DNA of 33,030 nucleotides, from positions 1 through 33,030 of the forward strand of contig JANQJC010000002.1 of the NCBI GenBank assembly GCA_028281825.1, in the 5' to 3' direction. This DNA comes from Flavobacteriales bacterium (lineage in GTDB: Bacteria; Bacteroidota; Bacteroidia; JANQJC01). Below are positions 8,593 through 15,813 of the stretch, piece after piece. A program made the position numbers and the translations under genes. Under the pieces are notes generated by a model that did not search any database, was not told the DNA's origin, and worked only from the letters and a program-made list of their open reading frames with translations. Every line of letters begins with the position of its first letter. Positions within the stretch are counted from its first letter, which is position 1.

Positions 8593-9014
8593 CGTAATAT
8601 CAGAAAATGGAAAGGACATCAAAGTTTCAAGACTTAATAACCTGGCAAAAAGCGCATGCCTTAGCATTAGAAATTTACTCAACAACTAAGTTGTTTCCCA
8701 AAGAAGAAACTTATGGCCTGACTTCCCAAATTAGAAGGGCTTCTGTATCAGTTGCCGCCAATATAGTTGAAGGCTATAGAAAAAGAGGAAAAGCAGATAA
8801 AGTTCGGTTCTTTAACATCTCTGAAGGCTCACTAGATGAGATAAAATACTTTCTAATCTTGTCCAAAGATTTAAAATACATGTCAAAGGAGAATTTCGAA
8901 GCTTTGATGAGTTTATCTGAAGAAGTATCTCGACTACTTTCTTCTTACATAAAAGCAATCTCTAAAAATAATCCTACAAATTCTAACTGCTGACTTCTGG
9001 ATTGTGGCTTCTTT
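8546..9014 (+). mobile_element. Four-helix-bundle cassette bounded by 25-bp inverted repeats
   Basis: Arms at 8546-8570 and 8990-9014 are inverted copies that agree at 21 of 25 positions; the core on the left is CCAGAAGTCAG and the outer part AAAGAAGCC. Between them lies one gene, a four-helix-bundle protein. The left arm lies inside the 3' end of the mazG-like frame, the right arm supplies the stop codon of the inner gene and ends 7 bp before the stop of the convergent hydrolase. I see no target-site duplication and no transposase, so movement would need a partner in trans. That the unit is mobile is an inference from its ends and placement. Confidence 0.55.
8607..8993 (+). CDS. Four-helix-bundle protein (S23/IVS family)
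   Basis: At 128 residues it fits the TIGR02436/PF05635 family closely: FQDLITWQKAHALALEIY at the N-terminus, then FPKEETYGLTSQIRRASVSV and AANIVEGYRKR, then SEGSLDEIKYFLILSKDL. The family was first seen inside intervening sequences of 23S rRNA genes and is related to the Avd protein of diversity-generating retroelements; members are small pentameric helical bundles thought to bind nucleic acid. No rRNA or reverse transcriptase is present here. The gene starts 14 nt after the mazG-like stop and its TGA stop at 8991-8993 lies within the right inverted repeat. Function in the cell is not known. Confidence 0.9.
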   Translation: MERTSKFQDLITWQKAHALALEIYSTTKLFPKEETYGLTSQIRRASVSVAANIVEGYRKRGKADKVRFFNISEGSLDEIKYFLILSKDLKYMSKENFEALMSLSEEVSRLLSSYIKAISKNNPTNSNC

Positions 9015-9020
9015 GCATAA

Positions 9021-9755
9021 TTACGGCCACTCCTTGCGTAGCTTTTGCAAAAAATTAAATAGCTGCAACCAGTATTCAGAATCTTCGGCAGTTGCTTTAG
9101 TAAGGGCTTTTGCACCGTGGTCACCACCAGAAGCTGGGGCAAAGAAAGTGAGTTTACTTTTATCAACGCCTGAAAGCACTTTCTCTACATACTTTCTTTC
9201 GGTAGTGGCACAAGCTACAAACATCTTTTTTGAAAGGCCATCCAGATATTTTTCCATATTGAGCTGTGCACCAAAGTATTCACCCGGTGTGAATGCTGCC
9301 ACGGCAGCTATTCTATCATCGTCTTTTGCAACTTTTAAGGCCAGGGAAGCTGAAAATGAACTACCCATAATCACAATTTTCTTTTTGCTCTTCCTATCCA
9401 AGAATTCAACTGCTGCCAGCACATCCTGTTCTGAAGAGAGATAATCGATGGGTAATCCACGGCTGCGTGCCTGTGAGTTAGTTTCGTTGTAAACGTAGTT
9501 GGCTTCCTCACCTGAGCGCATATCAATAGCCAGGCAATTGTAATTGAGTTTCAATAGGCGCTTGGCAATCTCCTTAAACTCGCCACGGCTAGATTTATCT
9601 TGATGGCAAAGCAAAATGAAAGGATTATCAATATCCGTCTCATAAATATCAGCGGTAATCTTAATACCATCTTGCGATGGGAACTTTATTGTTTTTTGGG
9701 CAAATACAGCGGTGGTAATCATCAACAGCACTAGGGCGCTTCCTATCTTCTTCAT
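9021..9755 (-). CDS. Exported alpha/beta hydrolase, dienelactone-hydrolase-like
   Basis: The start is placed at ATG 9755, giving the signal peptide MKKIGSALVLLMITTAVFAQ; the longer frame from 9773 adds six residues before it. The mature protein (about 225 residues) has an alpha/beta-hydrolase layout: FILLCHQDKSSRGEF near the oxyanion strand, CLAIDMRSGEE, the nucleophile elbow IMGSSFSAS (Ser in G-S-S-F-S), and a C-terminal GGDHGAKAL that could supply the catalytic His. An acid residue probably lies in the AAFTPGEYFG or KLTFFAPAS region. It acts in the periplasm or outside the cell; the substrate is unknown. It is convergent with the four-helix-bundle cassette. A 13-bp palindrome (9797-9809) lies about 40 bp upstream of the start and could be an operator. 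Confidence 0.85.
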   Translation of the reverse strand: MKKIGSALVLLMITTAVFAQKTIKFPSQDGIKITADIYETDIDNPFILLCHQDKSSRGEFKEIAKRLLKLNYNCLAIDMRSGEEANYVYNETNSQARSRGLPIDYLSSEQDVLAAVEFLDRKSKKKIVIMGSSFSASLALKVAKDDDRIAAVAAFTPGEYFGAQLNMEKYLDGLSKKMFVACATTERKYVEKVLSGVDKSKLTFFAPASGGDHGAKALTKATAEDSEYWLQLFNFLQKLRKEWP

Positions 9756-9849
9756 GACGCTAAAATTAATCAAAAGGATTTAATATGAAACATCCTGCAC
9801 AAGTTGTGCCAGAAATTACAGAGGAATGACAATATTAACGAGAAAAGGT

Positions 9850-10263
9850 TTATTTAGAGCAGCCTCTTTTTTTCAATTCAGCTTCTAAGAGTTTGTCAAA
9901 CTCTTTTCTATCCTCCATCTGTTTCAATGGACCCTGAATTAGTGAATCTAGCCTTTTCTGGATAGTATCGGCTAGCTGCAAACCGTGATTTACCAAGCCA
10001 TCCTTACCAGCATCCAGTTTCATTAATTTGTCTTTCATTCGGGCTTTTGTCTCTTCACTTGAAGTATCAGACAGCATAGTATCATCCGTAAAACGCATTT
10101 CGTCAGCCAATTGATAACGCTGTTTTCTTAGCTCTATAGCCCTACACTCCAAGTTGGCAAAATCGTTTACAATGGCACCCATGTCAGGCTTTGGGCTTTG
10201 GCAGGCAAAAAGGACAAGCGCCAGTACAAATGTACCAGCGCTCACTTTTGAAAATATCTTCAT
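9850..10263 (-). CDS. Small coiled-coil lipoprotein, unknown function
   Basis: A protein of 137 residues that starts MKIFSKVSAGTFVLALVLFAC, with a lipobox (LFAC) and Cys21 as the lipid site. The remainder is almost all charged helix (ECRAIELRKQRYQLADEMRF, ETKARMKDKLMKLDAG, LEAELKKRGCSK), which suggests a coiled coil. It ends in KKRGCSK with a second Cys. It lies 22 bp downstream of the haloperoxidase-like gene on the same strand, so the two probably form an operon. I recognise no family. Confidence 0.8.
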   Translation of the reverse strand: MKIFSKVSAGTFVLALVLFACQSPKPDMGAIVNDFANLECRAIELRKQRYQLADEMRFTDDTMLSDTSSEETKARMKDKLMKLDAGKDGLVNHGLQLADTIQKRLDSLIQGPLKQMEDRKEFDKLLEAELKKRGCSK

Positions 10264-10285
10264 TCTATTAATCTAGTTTTCTCTC

Positions 10286-11644
10286 TTACTTAACGTTTGA
10301 TGGCCAGTTGAGCAGATTGTTTACATTATCACCAATCTTGCGACCAGTAACCAAACCTTCATAGTTATCCATTGGATAGTGAATACCACCATAAAAACGT
10401 GAGTTAGCACATTCTTCAGCCATTTCAGCAAAGTTGGTAAAGTACCTTACCGGATAACCATATTGCAATTGACTGCGGTCTGCAAGGTTGTAGTTACCGT
10501 CTCCATCGGTAAACATATATGTGAATATTTTTTCACCAACTGCAATTTCACAAGAATGGCCAGAAGAGTATGCTGGGAATGGCGGTGTGCCAATCACTGT
10601 TGCAAATGATGGGTCAATATGTTGCTTGATATAACTTACTGGTCTGATTAAATCGTAATCGTACTTGCTTTTCCAGCAGGAAATAAAAGCATCATTTTCA
10701 GCTACTCCCAGCTTGGCATATGCTACCGCTGTTTTCTCCAAGGTAGCTCCTGTTTCTTCCAAAAGCTGGGTTAAGATATTGAAAGTATGACCAGCAGGTG
10801 TACAAGTTTGGAATGGGTCATCCGCCCAATATCTTGCTATTTCTTCTTCTTCTTCGGTATTGTTGTTCACCTGGGTATAAACTGCCATAGCTTCTTCATA
10901 AAAGTCTGACGCTGGGTCAGCTGAATACGCTTTGTGCATTGGTGCTAGTGTCTCACTCACATTAACAGCCATCATCGGCCTGCAAGCACCCCATTTTGGG
11001 CTTATAGGCGTAGTTAATGAACTTGTCGGCACCCAGCAATAATCTCCTTGGTTCAATTCATACGGCAACTGGAATGGGTCAAGGTAAGAGTCGTGCCCGC
11101 CATCATTTTTAGAAATCTCGAAAATGGCTGCACTAATAGCCTTCCCATACTCGATTGAACGGTCAGCTACATATTGTGGCACCAAATAAGCCATCTCGGC
11201 CCTGTTTACTTCTTCCATATACCTGATGGCTTCCAAATTCTCTGGAGTAGCCCTCAATTCATACATATGAGTCATTAAATCTGCCATGGCTGCGTTGGCT
11301 GCCAAAGCCCAGTTGTATTCTTTCTCAGCTTCTGGTTGTGGCAGTGCAGATGAAGACCAACCATTTAACTGACCGGCCATACTTTGTCCGTCAGTAATAC
11401 CATGTACAACCGACTCATAGCAAGCTAAGCCTACATAGGCAAATGCCCTTGCAGCCTGTGGTGGAAAGTAGCCTGGTGTTTCTTTGGTTACTTTACACTG
11501 AAGCGTATAATAGTCTCTTACGAACTTGCCAGAATATTCCCTGGCCTGGGAGTTACTCAGGTCTTCTTCTTTACAGCCTGTTGGCAGAATCACGCCAATG
11601 GCAAGTATAACGCAGGTAATGGAAAAAAGTAACTGTTTTTTCAT
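10286..11644 (-). CDS. Vanadium-dependent haloperoxidase/PAP2-family lipoprotein
   Basis: All residues of the vanadate/phosphate-binding site are present: Lys327-x6-Arg334-Pro335 (KYDYDLIRP), Ser361-Gly362-His363 (YSSGHS), and Ser415-Arg416-x5-His422-x3-Asp426 (SRFYGGIHYPMD). The protein is a lipoprotein (signal ending LPTGC, Cys24), so it sits on a membrane facing the periplasm or surface. The family includes true haloperoxidases, which use vanadate and H2O2 to oxidise halides, and acid phosphatases that use the same pocket; sequence alone does not decide which. At 452 residues it fits bacterial VHPO-like proteins. A strong promoter (11670-11702) lies just upstream, and a small lipoprotein gene follows 22 bp downstream. 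Confidence 0.88.
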   Translation of the reverse strand: MKKQLLFSITCVILAIGVILPTGCKEEDLSNSQAREYSGKFVRDYYTLQCKVTKETPGYFPPQAARAFAYVGLACYESVVHGITDGQSMAGQLNGWSSSALPQPEAEKEYNWALAANAAMADLMTHMYELRATPENLEAIRYMEEVNRAEMAYLVPQYVADRSIEYGKAISAAIFEISKNDGGHDSYLDPFQLPYELNQGDYCWVPTSSLTTPISPKWGACRPMMAVNVSETLAPMHKAYSADPASDFYEEAMAVYTQVNNNTEEEEEIARYWADDPFQTCTPAGHTFNILTQLLEETGATLEKTAVAYAKLGVAENDAFISCWKSKYDYDLIRPVSYIKQHIDPSFATVIGTPPFPAYSSGHSCEIAVGEKIFTYMFTDGDGNYNLADRSQLQYGYPVRYFTNFAEMAEECANSRFYGGIHYPMDNYEGLVTGRKIGDNVNNLLNWPSNVK

Positions 11645-11669
11645 GATTTTGTTAATGTCAGTTATACGA

Positions 11670-11702
11670 CAAATATAATGCGATTCAGGTTAAAGTGTCA
11701 AA
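11670..11702 (-). promoter_or_regulatory. Bacteroidetes-type promoter for the haloperoxidase operon
   Basis: On the minus strand a TTTG (-33 box, 11699-11702) is followed 21 nt later by TATATTTG (-7 box, 11670-11677), a full match to TAnnTTTG. The start codon lies about 25 nt downstream. This is the best-matched promoter in the window. Confidence 0.6.
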
Positions 11703-11775
11703 CATATTGGACGAATGGTAACACAATGTTCGCACGTTAACGAAACGAATAGAAAAAGGTTGCTAAGTTTTTGGC

Positions 11776-12066
11776 TTAAGGCCATACAAACCTGGAAGCC
11801 TTTGGACTATCGGGGTCAAACCATTCAGCTGCGGATTCTTTGTAAATTGGTGTCCCATCCTTGCTTATACGATTCAATACCAAATCTCCTACAGGAGCTC
11901 CATGTAAATATCTTAATCGCCCTAAGGAATCAAATTTGACTTTGTCCTTATCTAATAACTCCTTGAATTTTGGCCATTGGTCAATATTATGAGAAGTAAC
12001 TCTTATTCTCTTAGCAGGCTCATCACTCCTCGTATCCATTCCAAATATTTTCCTTAAAAAACTCAA
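11776..12066 (-). CDS. Hypothetical protein of 96 residues
   Basis: No family recognised. It reads MSFLRKIFGMDTRSDEPAKR, then a compact segment with KFDSLGRLRYLHGAPVGDLV and a C-terminal AAEWFDPDSPKASRFVWP. The N-terminus SFLRKIFG favours a TTG start at 12066; an ATG at 12039 is the alternative and would remove nine residues. It has no signal peptide, so it is probably cytoplasmic. The frame is open for its whole length and its composition is protein-like, while an overlapping plus-strand frame at 11715-11939 looks like a shadow. It lies between the haloperoxidase promoter and the atpC terminator and is likely transcribed alone. Confidence 0.6.
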   Translation of the reverse strand: MSFLRKIFGMDTRSDEPAKRIRVTSHNIDQWPKFKELLDKDKVKFDSLGRLRYLHGAPVGDLVLNRISKDGTPIYKESAAEWFDPDSPKASRFVWP

Positions 12067-12140
12067 TGTGAAATACTAATCAAATCAACTACCTTATTTT
12101 CCTTGCAAGATATAATATTTCTTTACTGGTGCACACAATA

Positions 12141-12172
12141 AAAAAGCCCCGAGTTAACACTCAGGGCTTTTC
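12141..12172 (-). terminator. Rho-independent terminator after atpC
   Basis: On the minus strand AAAAGCCCTGAGT, a short loop and ACTCGGGGCTTTT form a stem of about 12 bp, followed by a run of T residues and TATT. It begins about 24 bp after the atpC stop codon and would end the atpD-atpC message. The A-rich flank on the other side could also terminate plus-strand transcription. Confidence 0.8.
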
Positions 12173-12195
12173 CAAATTTATATGGCTAATTAAAA

Positions 12196-12441
12196 TTAGC
12201 TGTGTGTTTCAGCAAGAATAATAACGCGGTTGTTGTTCATCTCCACTACACCGCTTGATATCTCAAAGTATTGTTCTTTTCTATCCAGGTCAACCACCTT
12301 AATTTTTCCTTTGCCTAAAGTTGAAACGATAGGGGCATGATTATTCAGCATGGTGAATGCACCTGCTTCACCAGGCACACCAACCAAACTGGTTTCGCCT
12401 TCAAACAACTTTTTATCTGGTGTTACTATCTCTAAATACAT
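12196..12441 (-). CDS. atpC: ATP synthase F1 epsilon subunit
   Basis: This short epsilon subunit has 81 residues and carries only the N-terminal beta-sandwich domain: MYLEIVTPDKKLFEGETSLVG, PGEAGAFTMLNNHAPIVSTLGKG, and ISSGVVEMNNNRVIIL. The C-terminal helical hairpin that in many bacteria inhibits ATP hydrolysis is missing, which is usual in Bacteroidetes. The subunit joins the central stalk of the F-type ATP synthase at the inner membrane. It follows atpD by 11 bp and is closed by a clear terminator, so atpD-atpC form a two-gene unit apart from the other atp genes. Confidence 0.95.
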   Translation of the reverse strand: MYLEIVTPDKKLFEGETSLVGVPGEAGAFTMLNNHAPIVSTLGKGKIKVVDLDRKEQYFEISSGVVEMNNNRVIILAETHS

Positions 12442-12452
12442 GTTCTGACTTT

Positions 12453-13973
<1,521 letters not shown>

Positions 13974-14002
13974 TTATTTGTTCTTGTTTCTAATTCGCGG
14001 TG

Positions 14003-14010
14003 CAAAAGTA
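14003..14010 (-). promoter_or_regulatory. Candidate -7 box for atpD
   Basis: TACTTTTG on the minus strand is a full match to the Bacteroidetes TAnnTTTG box and lies about 40 nt upstream of the atpD start. No good TTTG -33 box is found at the usual distance, so support rests on the -7 box and position. Confidence 0.45.
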
Positions 14011-14056
14011 GAATTTTCTATGTAAAATGGCATGCCTGTGGATAAGTTTTTTCTAA

Positions 14057-14216
14057 TGGTACTAAGTACATGGTATTAAGTATTAGGACTGGGCGGTTGG
14101 TTTTCGATAAATGACAACATTTGGAAGAAGATATTTGTTGATAAAACTAAGTCTATAACAGCCAAAGAAATCGTTACACAAAAGTCTTAATACCTAATAC
14201 CTTGTACCTAATACTA
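14057..14216. repeat. Inverted repeat pair between atpD and ribF, MITE-like
   Basis: Arms of 34 bp at 14057-14090 and 14183-14216 are inverted copies that agree at about 28 of 34 positions; both are built from short GTATTA/AGTA words (core GGTATTA followed by AGTATTAG or GGTATTAA). The 92-bp centre has no frame and no clear secondary structure. The right arm covers the predicted -33 region of ribF. It could be a small non-autonomous element or a pair of dispersed repeats. Confidence 0.5.
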
Positions 14217-14232
14217 GTTTACCCTACATTTG
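14201..14232 (+). promoter_or_regulatory. Candidate promoter for ribF
   Basis: CTTG at 14201-14204 (weak -33) is followed 20 nt later by TACATTTG at 14225-14232, a full TAnnTTTG match. The leader before the TTG start at 14249 would be about 10 nt. Confidence 0.5.
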
Positions 14233-14248
14233 CCAAAAACCACGTAGG

Positions 14249-15178
14249 TTGAAAGTTTACCGTAACATTAACGAGTTTGAAGGGGCGAAAAACCCTGTTG
14301 TAACAACTGGAACCTTTGATGGAGTGCACATTGGGCACCAAACCATATTGAAGCGACTACAGGAGATAGCCACCAAGCACAGAGGCGAAACGGTTTTACT
14401 CACCTTCCACCCCCACCCCAGGATGGTGCTTTTTCCTGATGACCACGGGTTGGAATTACTTACTACCCAAGAAGAAAAAATCAGGTTGCTGGAAAAGTCA
14501 GGCATTGACCATTTGATTATCCATCCTTTTACAAGGGAGTTCTCAAGGACAACTTCGATAGACTTTATCAAGGAGATTTTGGTCACTCAAATTGGTACTA
14601 AAAAGCTGGTGATTGGATATGACCATCATTTTGGTCGCAACCGTGAGGGTAGCTTTGAGGCTTTAAAGGAGTCAGGCCCTGTGTATGGTTTTGACGTGGA
14701 AGAGATACCCGCCCAGGATGTAGATAATATTGCGGTTAGCTCCACCAAAATCCGCAAGGCTTTGGAGGAAGGTGACTTAGCCACCGCCAATGAATACCTA
14801 GGCTATGAGTACATGCTATCCGGCACTGTAATAAAAGGTAATCAAATTGGACGTTCAATAGATTTCCCCACTGCGAACATTGAGGTGGGTGATAGTGTTA
14901 AACTAACGCCAGCCAACGGGGTGTATGCAGTGCGAATAGAACTAGAAGGGGCAGTGCATAAAGGAATGCTCAACATTGGAGTACGCCCTACAGTAGACGG
15001 AACCAACCGACAAATAGAAGCCAACGTATTTGATTTTGACAGGGATATATATGGCAAGGAAATTGTGCTTCATTTTGTGGAAAAGATAAGAGACGAAAAA
15101 AAATTTGATGACTTGGAAGCATTGAAGAAACAGTTGGAGATTGACAGAAACAAAACCAAACAGATTTTGGGGTATTAG
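14249..15178 (+). CDS. ribF: Bifunctional riboflavin kinase/FAD synthetase
   Basis: The 309-residue protein has both domains of RibF. The N-terminal FMN adenylyltransferase domain (residues 1-180) shows VVTTGTFDGVHIGHQTIL, the HxGH-like nucleotidyl-transfer motif, and VSSTKIRKALEEGD. The C-terminal riboflavin kinase domain (about 185-305) shows GNQIGRSIDFPTANIE and NGVYAVRI, with a closing KKFDDLEALKKQLEID. It turns riboflavin into FMN and then FAD in the cytoplasm. The start is TTG at 14249, giving MKVYRNINEFEG as in homologues; no ATG fits. An LRR gene follows after 1 nt, so the two are co-transcribed. Confidence 0.95.
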   Translation: MKVYRNINEFEGAKNPVVTTGTFDGVHIGHQTILKRLQEIATKHRGETVLLTFHPHPRMVLFPDDHGLELLTTQEEKIRLLEKSGIDHLIIHPFTREFSRTTSIDFIKEILVTQIGTKKLVIGYDHHFGRNREGSFEALKESGPVYGFDVEEIPAQDVDNIAVSSTKIRKALEEGDLATANEYLGYEYMLSGTVIKGNQIGRSIDFPTANIEVGDSVKLTPANGVYAVRIELEGAVHKGMLNIGVRPTVDGTNRQIEANVFDFDRDIYGKEIVLHFVEKIRDEKKFDDLEALKKQLEIDRNKTKQILGY

Positions 15179-15179
15179 G

Positions 15180-15788
15180 ATGAAAGTAGTTAGGATAATA
15201 GGTGTGATTGTTTTAATGGCTAGCTTAACGCTAAGCGCATCGGCGCAGCTTTTAGATTCTACTAAGTTGAGTAAGGCAAGAATGTATAAGAGCCTAACGG
15301 CAGCACTCAATAATCCTGATAGCGTTTACCGCCTTAGCTTAAAAAGAGAAAAGCTTAAGGAAATACCACCTGAGGTGTTTACTTTACCCAATTTACAGGA
15401 GCTTGACCTGAGTGCGAATAAGCTGAAGAGCATCCCACCTGAAATTGCAAAACTTAAAAAGTTGCAAAAGCTAGACCTATCAAAAAACAAAATAGACACC
15501 GTTCCACCTGAGTTTGGTGAATTGGAGAACTTGTGGTCTCTAGTTATTAGTCAGAATTATATAGCCAGCCTTCCACCAGAGTTTGCCAAGCTGCAAAAGC
15601 TGAGATACCTGGATATGTGGAGCAACGAGATTGATGAATTTCCCCCTGAAATGGCGAAAATGAAAAACCTGGAATGGATAGACTTACGCACCATCAACAT
15701 TTGGGATGAGCAACAGGATGCCATACAGGAATTGCTGCCCAATGCCTTGATTTATTTCTCCCCCAGTTGTAATTGTGGGGCTAAGTAG
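15180..15788 (+). CDS. Exported leucine-rich-repeat protein
   Basis: The start is taken at ATG 15180, one base after the ribF stop, because it gives the signal peptide MKVVRIIGVIVLMASLTLSA ending SAQ; a longer frame inside ribF from 15141 is unlikely. The mature part has about five LRRs of 23 residues (LPNLQELDLSANKLKSIPPE, LKKLQKLDLSKNKIDTVPPE, ENLWSLVISQNYIASLPPE, LQKLRYLDMWSNEIDEFPPE, MKNLEWIDLR), an all-beta/turn solenoid usually made for protein binding. It ends in a Cys-rich tail, SCNCGAK. It is probably periplasmic or at the surface. Its TAG stop lies inside the 13-bp-stem palindrome shared with the convergent TonB receptor gene. Confidence 0.88.
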   Translation: MKVVRIIGVIVLMASLTLSASAQLLDSTKLSKARMYKSLTAALNNPDSVYRLSLKREKLKEIPPEVFTLPNLQELDLSANKLKSIPPEIAKLKKLQKLDLSKNKIDTVPPEFGELENLWSLVISQNYIASLPPEFAKLQKLRYLDMWSNEIDEFPPEMAKMKNLEWIDLRTINIWDEQQDAIQELLPNALIYFSPSCNCGAK

Positions 15789-15813
15789 AGACGCAAGATT
15801 TTGCGTCTCTACT
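15784..15813. repeat. GTAGAGACG-type palindrome, probable two-way terminator
   Basis: Perfect 13-bp stem with a 4-nt loop; the arm reads AGTAGAGACGCAA and the loop GATT. It ends the plus-strand LRR gene (TAG at 15786-15788) and touches the TAG of the minus-strand TonB receptor gene at 15812. From memory, GTAGAGACG...CGTCTCTAC palindromes are dispersed repeats in Bacteroidetes and cyanobacteria. Downstream T-runs are short on both strands. Confidence 0.65.

Noticed and set aside
8607-8993. Diversity-generating retroelement (Avd-like protein)
   Set aside because: No reverse transcriptase, template repeat or variable repeat is seen nearby; the protein fits the S23/IVS family.
9004-9444. Plus-strand frame of 146 codons over the hydrolase gene
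   Set aside because: It is antisense to the alpha/beta hydrolase, whose signal peptide and catalytic motif are clear.
11715-11939. Plus-strand frame of 74 codons overlapping the 96-residue hypothetical gene
   Set aside because: No family and no start signal; composition favours the minus-strand frame.
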